Part shown: in pieces, positions 1-13,840 of the stretch
Numbering within the stretch: position 1 is the first letter of the stretch
Layout of the letters: every line of letters starts with the position of its first letter
DNA from: Pseudoneurospora amorphoporcata
Taxonomy: Eukaryota; Ascomycota; Sordariomycetes; Sordariales; Sordariaceae
NCBI GenBank assembly: GCA_033297205.1
Contig: MU859132.1
Coordinates: 78,116-142,115, forward strand
Length of the DNA stretch: 64,000 nucleotides
Direction: 5' to 3'
Translations under genes and position numbers: made by a program
The notes under the pieces: generated by a model
The model's input: the letters and a program-made list of their open reading frames with translations, nothing else
Told to the model about the DNA's origin: nothing
Databases searched by the model: none

Positions 1-71
1 CGCCCCGGCCCCGCGCCCCCCCCACCCCCCCCCCCCCCCCCCCCTGCGGGGGGGGGGGGGGGGGGGGGGGG
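1..71. repeat. poly-C / poly-G low-complexity edge
   Basis: Runs of C interrupted by single A or G residues are followed by a run of more than 20 G. This C-then-G arrangement at a sequence end suggests a sequencing or assembly artefact at a contig boundary rather than biology. Confidence 0.7.
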
Positions 72-3000
72 TGGTCAGCTATACCTGACCCGCCCCGACC
101 CAACCGCGCCTTGACAATGCCTACACTATGATAAAAGGAGATGGGAAGAACGGGAATCATTCCCAGCCAATAAAATCCCCATTGCTGCCCAATCGCCTTG
201 CTCGCCTTGCTCGCCTTGGTTGACATTTCGATACTTCCCTCTGATTTCTCTTTTTTTCTTCTTCTTCTTCTTTTTTTTTTATTCCCTTGGTGCCTTCCGT
301 CCTCAATGTGTGTGCGTGTGTGTGCCTCAGTCCCTTCGTCCCTTCTGTAGTGTACTCTGTCTTACGAAGGAAACAGCCCACCAGTAAAAAAAACTAACCC
401 CTCCCAGATCGATGGAAATGTGTGGTCACGCCACCCCTCTTTAGTCCTCAGCCCTTTCCTTCTCAAGCTCAATGGCTTCACAACTGAAGGACCGACACAG
501 GTTTCTGTCAGAACCCAAGGCAGACAGACACAGAACCATTGTGATTCAGTTACCACTTCGCGATCGCGATCTCACTCTCGTGCTGGCAGACCCCCCGTTC
601 TCTTTGGCCCAGTCTCGTTAATTTCTTAAGCTGTACCTTACACTTACATCCAAATTACCAATGAGTGATGCATTGTACCTTGCGTTCCTTGAGTTCCTTG
701 GGTTCCTTGCGTTTGCGCTTCATGGCACAAAAAGGCACCATGAACACAAGGCTGCACGATTCCCAAATCCCAGGCCAAGAAGCAAAGGCTGCTAGAGGTA
801 GTCATTTGTAATCATTGTGTGCGGTTTGCTATCTCTACCGTTCGATTGAATCGAGGTGTCATTCACCATAAAAACCGTTTTCAAGTTTCAACAAGCGAGG
901 AGCCGATCAACCCCGGATTTTCCGTGCGCACTGCAATGGCTTCTGCAGAAAAGAAGTTGACGAGGTCACAACCGAAGACAGGTAGCCCGGTAGATGTGCA
1001 GATAGAAGAAGAAAATATGTAGAAACGACAACACCATGTCGATTGTCGGCTGGCAGGCTGGTTGGTACCACCAAAGCCGAACCGAAAGTCTTTTGTGTAC
1101 TTGTCTTCCATCATCCATCCATCATCGTAACTGGCTGCAGTCGAACGAACCTACGTTGAAGTATGGCTTCTTGCATTGGCGTTGCATGGCTGCTGCTTTC
1201 TTTTTGGCATCCGCTCCGCTCCGCATCTGCCTGCATCGTGTGAGCCTGCATCGCGTAAGGTGTGTGTGTGTGGGTGGGTGAAAGTGTGAGTGGCAGAGTG
1301 TGGAAGTGAACGTCGAACCTGCGCAAATGCGTGGTAACGACCGCCCGTGTGTGATTACGGCACTAAACCTTCAAGAGCACTGCGAGTTAATTAACTGCAT
1401 AGCTAGCATGGGCGGCATGGAAGCGTGGGAGCGTGGGATTGATACCTGAATGGATGAATTGGATATTCTGTTGCTGGCTGCTGGCAGACTGGCAGAGAAA
1501 ATCGTGAATGGGTGAGATGAGATGAGAAGATGGTGGCATGGGGTCGGATGTTATTGGTTAGGTGTGAAAGAGGAAGGTACTTTTTTATACTTACACGAAG
1601 AGCAACGAGACTATTGTACCAATCAACCTGCCGTCTTTGCTCCCTATGCTGTCTTAATCTCTTGGGGCGCAAGGGAGTAGACAATGGACGGTAATAAAGG
1701 CGGAATGAAAACTAGAGGACAAACAATTGTATGATCTTCCGATTGCAAGCACACCTTAGACCGAGTGGCCCGAGACGGAGTGAGGAGTAACAAGATGAAT
1801 GAATGGAGGCCGATGCGATGAGTTAGGGTTGAATAAGGGAGCGGTATACTTGGTGGTGTCACCCACCCACACACCTACCACCCAGAAACCAACAACCCAA
1901 CCGGGTCAAACCTCTGATTCTTCCGGCTTGGACCTTCGCTTGAAGGTTCCAGCACCCGTGACATTTTGGTAAAGTAAGGTAGGTATCGGTCAGCGATGGA
2001 AAGCCTGTTCTGCTGTTTCTACCAACCCCCCTCCTTCTGTTCTCTAACAACACTCTCGAATGTCAAAGAGAGGGCCGAGTGACCGACCGACCGACCGACT
2101 GATGCTCTGGAAATATCTACTGTCTCTTGCGCCATCTCTTTATCTATCTACCCATGACGACTGACGTAGCACCTTGTGCTGCGAAAAAAAGACTTGCGTG
2201 AGGGGGAAAGTTGGGTATAGAGGTCTCAGACGGTAGCTGGTGGTGGTTTTGTACTACGTTGGGCGGATTGGATTCGTTCGTATAACGAGCGGCACTTGAG
2301 ATTTGATTGAGGGAAAAGGCCGTGGGCTTCAGGCATTTGAATGTTTCGCTATATAAATTTCGCTAACTAGCTACAAGATTGATCGTAGGAAACATTGCTT
2401 GGTTTGTTCCAATGAATGTCGGATATAGGCGTTTTGTTTTCCTCCTTCCTCTGGCAGTGGCTAGCCAGTTTCCGCGTCAATGTATGTTGTGTGTCTTAGG
2501 TAAGTCTGCGTGTTGTAACCCGTAAAGCGGTTCGTGTGCCGCCGCCACAATTGGCCCCCGTCGACATGACGGTCGCAGTCTCATGAGCGATTCCGCAATC
2601 AATCCGAGATCTTCTTCATGTCATTCATCCTGTTTCATTCATCCAAGGCTCTGCCAGAGTTCATGATGGGACAGAAGACCGAAAGTTCGTTCATAAAGAG
2701 TGTCGTAGATCGTAAGATAATACAAAGGAAAAGATTGTGTCGTCAGACATGCAAGTCGCAACCGGTAAATCATCCCTGCCTGGTTTCCCGACAAAAAGAT
2801 GACCCATGCATGTGTTGCTGTATCCAAAACCGCCGTGAGAACCGCCAGAAGTTTTTCGTGAGAAGAAAAGAAATGTATGTCCGAGAGACCGGGCTCAGAT
2901 CCGCCAAAAAGTCTCGCCCCCAGAAAGTTCATTGTACAAGTGTAAGAATATTAGAAAGCGAGTATTCCATCGCCCCCCTCCAATTCAAATGTGTCCCAAA

Positions 3001-3602
3001 GAAATCAAGCCCGGGGATCGCCCCTTTTTTTTCGCCATGTCCCGCCATGTCCCGCCAGAACCAGCCTTTCGGCAAGGGTTACGCAGTAGACACCAGAAGA
3101 TTGCGCCAATATCCAAAACAACACATTAATCATGAGACAAAAAAAAAAAGAGTATCACATCAAAACCGAAAAGCCAAAAAAAAAAAAAAAATGCTCGCCT
3201 GCTAAAATCGACAAAAATCAAATAGAAAGTAGGAATGATGAAAACAAAGTAAGAAAGGAGTTTGAGCGTCCCGGGACCAGTGCGGGATCGCGAGAAGTCA
3301 AAACAGCTTTGGGTGCGTGAGCAGCAAAGGTCTGAGTGTGTCGCGAGAGCGGCGAAAGTGTATCAAAAGTGAAAAGCCGAAAGGATGGGAGAAGCCGGAA
3401 ACCCATATAAACCGGTGAAAAAAACAAAAAGAAAAAGGAAACCCAAGGAACGCAGTCTTAATCGGGTGCGTCATGTCTGTGTCGTGCTGTCGTCGTACTG
3501 TCGTTCCGAATGCCGTGTAATTGGTACTCGTCAATTCGTTGTCAAAGTTTTTTCGTCTCGTCTCGTCTCATTTTATATCTCATCATCATGAACCGCATTA
3601 CA
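1..3602. other. intergenic region, no gene recognised
   Basis: No reading frame here resembles a known protein. The edge (about 1-71) is a C-tract followed by a G-tract and is probably unreliable sequence. Simple repeats include a TTC/CTT-rich tract near 250-280, GACC units at 2081-2100 and A-rich runs near 3139-3191. The longest open frame (about 2618-3205, plus) is rich in Lys, Arg, Gln and Ser with no domain, and looks like chance. Confidence 0.6.
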
Positions 3603-5557
3603 TTATGCCTCTGCCTCATTGCTCGCAGCAACTTGTTGGCTTTCAGCAACCATCTTCGCAAAGTCTCGCACAACGTCGCGGGGGATCTTGTCCCATAGGA
3701 GCGACCGAGTGTAGACCTCGGCAGCAGAGTCCTTGTTGGCAGCAGCACGCATGCTGGCAAGCGCTTCAGCAAGATTGCGTCTGCCCTTGCTCGTGGACCT
3801 TTCGGCGGGAGCGTTTTGCAGGAAATCTTGCGAGCTGATGCCGTTGTATTGCGCGACCGTCAAGCCAAAGAGCTGCTCGTTGGTTTGTTGCTCGGTAGGC
3901 TGGGTCAAGGCGTCAGCCATCTCACCGAGCATCGAAGGTGCTACGCCATCCATGCCGGAGGCGGCGACTGGCAACGATGACCCGGTGTTTTGGACCCAGC
4001 TGGAACCCGATGGCTGAGGAGCAATGGCCTCGAGACCGGAAGTGGCCTGAGGCAAACCAGCGTCCTTGAGAACATTGTCGAGGAGGGTAGCGGATGCCAC
4101 CCGTATGTCCTCGGACACCCGCGGAATGCTAGGCGGCGATCGGTTGGAAAGAACGAAAGCGCCGACAAGGAACAGCATGAAGAGGAGTCCGCCCTGCGAA
4201 GGAGACTTTTCGCTCTCGGTAGAGAGAGAAACCTCGGACTTCTTGGTAGAGACGATCTGCATCTCTTGCTTGACCTCGGAAGGCTGCTGGTCCATGGCGA
4301 ACTCGCCAAAGATGGGCATGTTATCCCAAGAGCCATCCATGGCCATGCCTTCCATCTCACCGTAGGCACCGGGGAAGCCGGACACGTTCGGACCGGCCGG
4401 CGGTGTCGACATTGTGGCGCTTTCGAGGGCTTGCACGTGATTGCTTAGGACATTGACCTTCTTGCGCAGCTCGCCGGTCTCGATGGTGTGCTCGCGGATG
4501 ATCTCCTCTTTCTCGTTCTTGAGCTCGCTGATGTACGCCTCGTAGCTCTGCTTCTCGCGGAGGAGCTGCTCCATCTCCCTTTGCAGAGCGTTCATCTGCT
4601 CCTCCATGTTGGTAATGACCTCGGTGAAGTGCTTCTTCTCATCCTCAAGACGCTCCGTGTGCTGCTTCTTGCGTTGCCTCGAGTCAAGACTGTTCGATGG
4701 GTCAGTATGGGATGGTCCAATCCGCAAGTACCTGGGGGAAAGGGGTAAACGTACGCGGCCTGCCTGTTGCGCAACAGACGCTTTTGTTGCTTGAGCTCCT
4801 TGATCTCTTGCTCGTCAGTGGACTGGGCAATCAGCTGGTCAATGTTGCTGAGGTTGCGCTCAGCTGGGATGTCGAAGCGCGCATTCTTCTTGCGGATGCC
4901 ATCGCCCCGGCGCAGCTCGTTGTGAGAACGGATCAACGGGGTAGTCGGCCTGTTGCGCTTGGCCATAGCCTGGTTCTTGAGCTCTTGGTTGATCCAAGTC
5001 TCCCTAGGAGGCGACGCAGGAACGGCCGGGATGCCATGGTGGCTGAGCTGCTGGAACATGACGGCTTGGTTGTTGGGGTTGCTGAAGGGGGTCTGAGCCT
5101 GGACGGTAGAGGGCCTGAACAGAGGAACAGTCGATGGCTCGTACTCGGCCTGCGGCAGTCCATCGAAGCTCTGAAGAGGGGTAGCGGCGCCCGAGCTCAT
5201 CATGCCCCAGTGGGTCTGATACCCTGATTGCTGGTTCTGGTCCATCTGCATGAAGGGGTTGTTGTTGTGCTGGCCGAAGAAGGGGTTGTTGGCCGGGACG
5301 TTCTGCATCTCTACAGGAGGCCAGGAATCATCCGACTTGGGCGAGAACAAGGCAGTTGCCGAGACAGCAAACGAATCCCTCCTGCTATCGGTCAAGGGCG
5401 GCGACATCTCCAAAGCCGAGTTGAGGGTGCTCTGGTTGAGGATGTCATCGTCTAGGATCTCATCATCATCAAAGAATTTCTGACCATGGCAGGAAGTGTC
5501 GACGTTCAACGGCGGTGTCCTGTAGTAGGAAGGCTGCTGGAAGGTTGCTGAGCCCAT
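3603..5557 (-). CDS. ada-1: bZIP transcription factor, ADA-1-like, with a C-terminal hydrophobic segment
   Basis: Nuclear DNA-binding regulator. Two exons: 5557-4755 and 4689-3603, giving 629 aa. The 65-bp intron (4690-4754) has a GTACGT donor, a TACTGAC branch site and an AACAG acceptor, and it splits the basic region. Splicing joins RNRQAA to LDSR and restores the bZIP signature N-x7-R at about residues 263-271. A long leucine-zipper/coiled coil follows (about 275-350). The N-terminal 240 residues are rich in Ser, Pro, Asn and Gln, as in activation regions. A 15-17 residue hydrophobic stretch, GGLLFMLFLVGAFVLSN, lies at about 434-450 and could be a membrane anchor or a conserved regulatory helix. 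The tail (450-629) has no domain I know. The symbol rests on my memory of Neurospora ADA-1; the bZIP call is firm, the orthology less so. The gene stands alone, with deserts on both sides. Confidence 0.85.
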
Positions 5558-5705
5558 GGTGGGCTACGTGGATGTGCTTGTTGGTTGGGGATAGACGAAG
5601 TGGTTGTTTCCTTGACTTGAGGCACTGCAATGCAAAACACGCAGCGAATCTTTTTTCCTCCTAAAGTTTGATGTTTATGTGCGAACTTTCTGATATATGG
5701 CTGAG

Positions 5706-5750
5706 TCAGTGCCTGCGGCTGGGACGGCGAAGCGGTGAGGGCAGAAGCAT
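5706..5750 (-). promoter_or_regulatory. possible 14-codon upstream ORF in the leader of the bZIP gene
   Basis: On the minus strand an ATG at 5750 opens a 14-codon frame that stops at 5706 (TGA), 148 bp before the start codon of the bZIP gene. It is the only minus-strand ATG I found in the few hundred bases just upstream. If the transcript begins further upstream and this part is not spliced out, it would act as a uORF and could limit or condition translation. The transcription start is unknown. Confidence 0.35.
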
Positions 5751-7123
5751 GGAAAAGCGCCCGCTTTATGTGTCTGGGTGGCCAATGTCTGCGGTGGGAA
5801 GCCGGGAAGCAGCGCAAGGTGTGCGGGAAGACCCAGGTTCGGATCCGTCTGTCAGACACTTGAAGGGCTGTCTGTGGGTGGGTTGTGGTTGGGGTCAGAG
5901 GCAGTTGGTGTTGCCTTGGGTGTGTGAAGAGGAAAAAGAAGGATAAAAGAGCAATGAAGAACGAGAGTTGCAAAGAGGTGGAGAAGGGACGAGGGGGATG
6001 ATATGATGTTGAAGGATAAGATGGAAGGTGAGGTGCGCGAGGTGGTTGATAAGAAATCTAGACTTGGTAGTGGGGGAAAGATGGAATGCTGGGATGGGAA
6101 GGTAAAGTGGAAGCTGTAGTCGGGATACACCACTATAGTACCAGGGTAGCACAGCTCAGGGAGTAGCAAAAGAGGGAAAGTGTGTGTCTTTTCACGGGAG
6201 GAAAGGGCGAGGGTACCGCCGCAGATTGCAACTGGAAAAGTGAGGGGGTGTGTAAAATTCTGGAACCTGAGGAATTGAAATGGCACCTCACTCACACTTT
6301 TGTTCAGTTCCCTGTGTAAGTCGCACTGCGCTGCCGTCCGTAGAAAGAGGAGTTATCAGGCCAAGGCCGGTCGGTTGTTGTTGAGGTTGATTGTTTGTTG
6401 TTGACGGGATGTTCTTGTTAAAGACGAGAGTGGTGCGTTCTTCGGGAGTCACAGACCACCACGAGAAGCGATAAAACAGAAACGAAAGAAGTGAAAGTAA
6501 ATAGACAAAAAGTTAAGTTTCAAGGCAGGCACAATGGCTGCTTTGGGCAAATAACGATCTTTACAGAGTCAATCAATGACTTTGGGGATTGAGATGGTGG
6601 GCAGAGGGGGTGATGCCCTTTACTTATTCTATGTTTTATGTTCTTGACTGTGGTCAGTGTTGGTCAGCCATGGTCAGGCCGGCCGCTACGACGTGACGGA
6701 TCTGCCCAATTGAACATGGCAGAGTCTTGGATCGCAAAAGTCTCGTGGTACATCAGGGTGGATGTGTGGATGGATCTTGCGGGCTGCGGAGGATGGCGCT
6801 GGTTTGCTTCTCTTTCGCTCAATGGGGGATGGGGGGAGAAACGAGGGCTAGGACCTCTTCGCCGAGCAGCGATGAGGGGGGTGTTGTGACAACAACTGAA
6901 GGGAAGAGGGGCCGGTACGTATGGGTTGACGGACCGGGGTCTTTGAAAGTACTTGGTAGAACACCCACCCGAAGGACGGACGGAGCCTGGAGACGGCGGC
7001 GTTGGACGAGCAAGACATCCAGAACACGCTGAAGCAGCCAGGGACTTGGCCGCAACTCCACCCAAAGCCTGCAAGTGTTTCTGCCTTTCCGTTACCCTCC
7101 GTTTCGCCAAGCCTTGTCCATCC

Positions 7124-7148
7124 AAAAAAAAAAAAAAAAAAAAAAAAA
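7124..7148. repeat. poly-A run (25 nt)
   Basis: Uninterrupted run of 25 A, followed by GGGTAACGG and two copies of GGATGCTGTGC. It could be a simple repeat; I see no target-site duplication or coding sequence to support a retroposed copy. Confidence 0.8.
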
Positions 7149-10100
7149 GGGTAACGGATGCTGTGCGGATGCTGTGCGGATGTGGTGGAGAGATCCTGAT
7201 ACGGGAGCTAGGAGCTTTGCGCGATCTGGATTGACAGGCGGATATGGAGCTTCGAACTGGGAGCTATTCCCAATCGGGACAGCCCATCCCCCAAAACGTA
7301 AGCCTGCCTCGCTAGGGGGGTCGGATTTGGGGATAGCGTATGTACATGGCTTGGGAGCGTAAGGGCAGAAGGGTAACTGTATCATCCGTCACTCAGCAGA
7401 TCGAATCAGGCTCGTCATTGAAAGGTCTTGGGACGACTCTGGGCCACTCACAACGGCTGTACATAATGGGAAGAATTGGAAGACGGCAAGGGGGTGTAGA
7501 ATCGGCAAGAGACTGAGATGGCTTGTCTGCGAGGAAGTCAGTGAGAGCAAAACCGAGAAATACGGATGCTTCCCGGACGGAGAAGGGCCCCATCAAAACA
7601 GGGAAACGAGTGGATGAGAAGGTTCCCTCGAGAGTGGGTTGGGCAGAAATGGCCCGGTGGGCATCGATACCCAAACGCGGCTCAAGACCAGTGACCTGCC
7701 AGTCCCCATGCCACCCCCAACTTTTGCCATACACCATCAACAACAGCACCAAATTCTAGGGCTGGGAATGATAGAAAAGGCCTGAGTGCCGGCCGGCAGA
7801 GACCTGTCAGAAGGCTGTCAAGAGTTCTCTTCAGCTAGATGTCTTGATCATCACTTGATGTCCGCATCTCAGCCTCCAAGCCTCTTTGTGATGTCTTCTC
7901 CCAGACAAGGTGGGGTGACGAGCATATGGGAACCAAGGGAGTCTGGGACCTGCAAGGGAAGTGCCTAGCTTGGTGCGAGGTATCATGTATGCTACCTAGC
8001 GGAGCTGAGAACAATCGCTTTTTCCTTTTCTCATCGAACGGAACTGTCCAAGGCCGAATATCTGTCCGGACCGGGCCCGACAGAAGTGGAAATGTTTGTT
8101 TCTTTTGAGTCCCTCCTTGGGTCAGTCTATGGCAAGGTCTGATACGAATCCCTGAGGCTGAGAAGGAGCCGCAACTCGGTCTGATATCAACAATGTCGTA
8201 ATGTCCCAACTCGATAGGAAACCCGGCACAAAACACCTCCGTAGAGAGGAGTTTCCCAGCTGTCTGTACAAACATGTGCCATGGAGCTCCTTGCGTCAAG
8301 ACGATTTCCAAGTTCTGCCCCTGGCATAGGTATATGCAAGAAATACGGCTGGTGCCAAAAAGTCCGGGTCCGTTTTTGATGCGAACAGGTTCTCGTCATC
8401 CAGAGTCATCGCTGTCATGACCGGCAGTACCAGGACCGGCAGCAGCAACGGTGGCGGCCATGGCATCGGCTACTGTAGCAGTATCACGGCAGTGTTTGGT
8501 GCGTTCGTCGGTCAAGTCTGCGACTCTGCATCAACATGGCCCATGAGACGACACTGATAGGCCGGTGAATCCGGGTACTGTGACCTTCAGAACGAAGACA
8601 GATGCACGAGGGCCCTCGGGGATGGGGGAAGGATGGGTTTGAAGGGTTTGGGAGGTCGTATTAGAAGGTCGTTCAAGGCCGCAAAGGCATTGTCAAGGCT
8701 GGGAAGTGACTCTTGTTCACATGTCACAACCTCCAAAATAACATATCCTAACGAGGAGGATCCGTATCCTCAGGCTCATACGAAGAGAGACCGAGTTGTC
8801 TGCATAGTTGTTGGTCTTTCGAAGGACGTCTGAGCAAGAAACTGGCCATGCTGTGTCATTCATGCTACGCAAAGCTGTAGTGCGAGCAGCAAACAAGTCA
8901 ACAACCAGCAGTACCTACAATGCAGCAGTGTCCGGTTCTGAGAAATTCGATTCAGAGATGGTTGATCGTGAGTGGGCCATGTCGGTTGTGTCGACTGCTT
9001 GGTTCCGGATAGTATATCTCAGATGGTCGGATAGTGTTGAGCTTCTATCGCCGTTTTTTGAGGTGATGTCGTCGTTGGAGTTGAACGGTGATACGGCTGG
9101 GTCGATACCTAAGGTACGCTACGTTGAATTCAACCAGCTCAGTAATTGTCGCGCGCCAGTGACAGCATAAACCCCGGATGGAGAGTAATTTTTTGTAGCG
9201 CGCTTTGGCAAAGCCCGACAATCCACTGCAAGTCCTTACCAAGGTCACATGGCTCAGTACGTACTCCAACTTCTTTTTGAAGTTCCTTTCCTGCCTTCTG
9301 GGCGCGGCAGGCAGCGAAACAACTTTCCTCGTCCTTCGCTGCAATTTCCCAATCTTAAAGTCACAACAACAACAATAACAACAGCGACTACAACGACGAC
9401 AATGACAAGAACACTGCATTGACTGCAACAATGGCAACTCCCACATGTCAAAATCACCCCGCTATTGCATCAAAACATTCGGTTTGATGGTGAATTTCCA
9501 TTCGCTCAATATCCCACATTTCGACCCTGTTTTCCTGCCGATTCGTTCCTAGATCGTCTCAAGGGGCCCAGAATGCCGACTTTGTCCAACCGCAATCCGT
9601 GAAGACGTGTGGCCGATCTGTGGTCCTCGTCGGGGACCAGTTTGCCTACGAGCAACAGGCGGACGACTGAGAGCATCGAGAAACCAGAAAATGCGGTGGC
9701 TGGGACCTACAGCATGCTATGTACATACAGCACCGTGACCCACTAGCCGGACCATCTGCAAACTCCAACGGAGCTCCCGCATCAGCGCCGCTTCTCTCGA
9801 CCACTCACCGGCGCCGTTGGACTGCCTGCCGACCTGCCCACCTCTGCCCGCATACAAAGAGGCCCGCACCAAAGCCTGGTGGGTGTCTGTACCCAACCCG
9901 ACCAACCGTCGACGCGATTGCTGAGAATTGGCACCTTTGTTGCCGTCCTGAGTCCTGACACGGCGAGATAGACACACCAGAGGAACCACTGGAACGCGTC
10001 CCGCTCTCGGCTCGCATCTGCTAGCATTCCGCATGCCGCGCCGCGAATGATCACCGTCCGAGGGAGGCGACCTTTGATGTCTTTTCTGCGCGGTGCTGTG

Positions 10101-13100
10101 TCCAGGTCTGGGCAACTCTGGGGTCACTGGCGTCCTTGAGACTGCTGCTGTGACTGGTGCCGGCGCTATCGCTATCTGAACCCTACCTTTTTTACAGACG
10201 ACGGCAAAGGTGAGCTCCACCAAATCTTGCCGTCTGTACTTATGCAGCCCGAGTGCTTGCAGATAGCGACAGATTCGGAAGCGTGCGACTCTGCTCCAGT
10301 TTCCAAAATGGCATCCAATCCTGCCGACGACAATTCATCTCGCCTTTACATACGGTAACCTTTGATATGTCAAGCATTTTAAGGACTAACGAGCTGCCAG
10401 GTACTCTAGCTACTATGATCAGTCATGTTGCAACGACCTTTTCTTCTCCGCCCGTCTTGAAAACACAGAGAAAGACCCCTCTTTCACGCTTTTTACCAGC
10501 GCAAATTTATGTCCGGTTGCAACTGTCATCGCTTCCGTTGCCCATTATCGGTTACCCCGCTGTTACCTGACCACATGACGGGCGTCGGGCACTTGCCAAA
10601 GTCCCATCAATGCTGAATTGATCAACCGTCTTTGATACGGCCTTTGCTGGCCTTGTCCCAAAGGATCGAGTTTCGGCACGAGCAATTATCCAGCTACGGA
10701 CGGCAAGCTTCCCGGATGGTGGACGTTCAGGCTGTCTGCCTCTCAACAAGCGAGGACTGAAAACTCAGTAAAGGGTCAACACCAGCCAATCAATATTGCA
10801 AGGCGGTAGTACGGCCTCTCACGATTGGACTATGCGTCTTTGTCAGCCATCCCTGTCCGCCGTTGTTCCGACGTTCTGGATTACGCTTCGTCCTACCGAG
10901 TGGCGCTATCTGAAAGCGTCTCCAGCTGCGCCTTTTGGCGATAGTTCGTTCTCGAGCTGTTGGTATTGGTGAATAAGGAGGATCGGTGGTCCCGCTACTA
11001 TGGGACTCTACCATTCGAAATTCGCCGCGAAAAAACCTAAAAGAACATAGCTATTTTCATCCTATGGGAGGGGTTCTTTTTTTATTTAACCTCTAGCTAC
11101 CGAACGAGCCCCGCCGTGCAGTCTCTTGGTCAATGTCTAGAGGCTCAACATCGCGCAAAACTAGGGTCCTATATGCGACCTCTTTAGCTTGTTCCGAGCT
11201 GGATATCGATCTGGCCGGTCGCGACCATATCAGACCCGGAACTCGTAATATCCCGCCTAACGGCGTAAACCTCCTCTTACGACTTTTTGTCCGTCGTTAT
11301 CCAGCATGTCCACACACTCTTGGCGAGCCTAGAATAGTGACATTACCACTTCTGGATGCTTGTTGTTCTTGTGCATCAGTCTCTCAGTTTCCCAGGCGGC
11401 TGTCTCGCTTATTCTCACAAATTTTCAGTCCGTCAACCGAGCTCTGCCTTCAAGGACTTCGAGATCTCCTTATCACTTGCGATCAGGTGGCAGCCATCTT
11501 GACGATGTGCAGGGTGCCATCACCTTCTAACCCCGCCCTCGTTTGTCTCCTTGGGGTGGCCGTCGTCGTGTTTCTGTGGCAACCATGCAAGCAATGACTT
11601 ACAAGCCCTCTTTTTCCTGCAAATCATGAATCTGAAACATATCTTTTTCTTCCCAGCTCCACGCTCAGGCAGCGACCCTCTCAGTACCTGCGGTTGCTTT
11701 ATCAAACGATGGGGTTTAAACTGGGGACCGGGAATATCATACAACTCTTTTCGGCGAGGTGTTTTCCCAAAAGGTTCACGGTAACCGTTTGATATCGGTT
11801 CATAGGAGTCTGTTTAACGAACCCCATGCGCTTCCGGGTCTTACTGATGGATATCCGGACTCTTTACATTGATCGAGTCCCGGAACTCTGGATCAGTCTA
11901 TTTTGAACTTGGTCCGCGCCGGCCAGAGCTGCATCTCGTCTGGTCTGGTCTGGTGTTTGGTGCATTGCGCTTGCGTGAACGACCAGTGACGGCAAGCCCT
12001 AGGTACGCAGAGCCAGTATTTCTCAACTCCCAGCTCGCCCACAAAATTCTCATCAGCGGAGCAAAAGAGGGGTGGCCTTTTTTTCGCCGTTAGTGCTCGC
12101 GTTTGAGCTATCGGCTAGCCGCAGCGTCAAGACCGACTGGTGTGCAACATGCAGACATGAAGATGCAGCGAGCAGAGCATGGGCGTAAGACCATTAACTG
12201 CAACCAAAACCTGCTGTGTCGCCGGGACCGTTGCAGATGTGGGGCATGTTCGAGCTCTCGGTCGGCTCATTGTCAGGTGAGTGGTGAGACGACATGGAAA
12301 AGCCTATTTCGGAGCGCGTTCGGGGTTGAGGAGGAGAAGAGCAAGAGAAACGGAACAAGATGTCATGCCGCGGAAAGATCTTGACGAGCCGTTAACAGTT
12401 CGGGAGTGGTTCTTCCCCGGCGCGGCTCGGTTCCGGTTTACGTTAACGATCTTCTGTTGGGACGCTTGGAAGGTATGTGGAACTGTTTCATGGCGCATTC
12501 CCCAAGGCTCTAGGTATTCTACCATTCGTGCGATCGTACTTTCATTGTCAGTCCTGACATTTATCGTGCGAACTCTGGGGTCATGAGGGGGGACGGGAGG
12601 TTTGTTTTGATGGGTGGGTCCGTCCGGATCGGCTTGTGGATTCAGGCGGTGAGCGGAGACTGTCTGGGGCCAAAACGGTCTCCGGACGGTGACTCCTGCG
12701 GGAGGCATATCCACTCCCGGAGACATTGCATTTGTCTACAGTACACCCCAGAAAGGTGGGCAAACCCCATCTCCCTGTCTTGGCTGTATCATGTACTGTC
12801 CTGCCTACGCAGCATGTGAGATGGGAAAATATCGCATCTGCTTTGCATTTGTTGAGCAAAAATTCGGGGAAGAGGCTGAGCACAAAAGGGAGGATATCTG
12901 GAGATGATATCAGAAAGCGAGTGCTACCTCCGTATCGATAGTTTGCGGCTCAGGATGGAGTACGTGGGGTCGTCCTCCATTTGGATACTTGCTCGGACAC
13001 CGTCGATCTGCTGTTCTTCCCTTGGGCGAAGTTTGCGGATTTCTGGAGACCCCCTCTCCTCTTACGCGGGGAGGGGGCAAGATACAGATACCGAACATCA

Positions 13101-13840
13101 TTCTCCGGTTCGTACCGGCTCCCATCGTACTCCGGTATACAACAGAATCACGGTTCACCGTGCCCTCCTTCTCGTAACTGTAACCCAGCAATGGAGAGAG
13201 AAGCAGGAGAGATCGATTCCGCGAAACCAAGGAAAAACCCCGATGCTCTCCAAGCCTTTCCTTGCTCCGAGAATTCCGGACCTGCATACGGAATGACCCT
13301 CCTACTCATGGCTCTGCCTATTCACGAAGCTATTACGGCTGTGTATCATGATCGAGGTCATGGCGCCCAAAACCTCGAAATCCACAAAAAGGTAAGTAAG
13401 CTCCGCGTGAGTCTGATGATTCTTCTGCAACCACGTGGGCCTCGTTTGGATGGTTCACTTTTATACCCATCAAAAGTCAAGCGAGCGGGGAGTCGTCAAC
13501 ATGAACAAAAAAAAAAAAAACATCACTTGAACAACCCCGCGTTGCCTACCCATGAACCATGAAACTTTTTGGCTTGCGAGTTCTTGGATCTAGACTCAAA
13601 ACAGGTCAAGCCGACTTTGAGATCCCTACCTGCCAGTTGAGCCTGCCTGGCAAGCCCAGCTAGTTCCCTGGTCGTGTGTGCGGCGTCTATCCCACGCAAG
13701 TGCGCGCCTACGAAGAGTTTGTAGGAAGAGCGAAAGGACGGCACCGAATGAAGTGATGAGAATCTCGATCCATGTCCTGCACAATAGCTTTTTCTTATAT
13801 CCGTAGCGTCCTGTTTTCGAGAAGGAGGGGTTCTCGCAAT

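Noticed and set aside
2618..3205. 195-codon plus-strand frame near the left edge
   Set aside because: Composition follows the local A-rich DNA (Lys runs) with no recognisable motif.
7124..7148. Poly-A run as the tail of a retroposed gene or LINE
   Set aside because: No coding remnant upstream and no flanking direct repeats were seen.
9717..10223. 168-codon minus-strand frame in the desert
   Set aside because: Arg/Gly/Ser-rich, no domain, overlapped by frames on both strands; nothing distinguishes it from chance.
12981..13562. 193-codon plus-strand frame
   Set aside because: It ends in a poly-Lys run encoded by a poly-A tract, shows no domain and overlaps minus-strand frames of similar quality.
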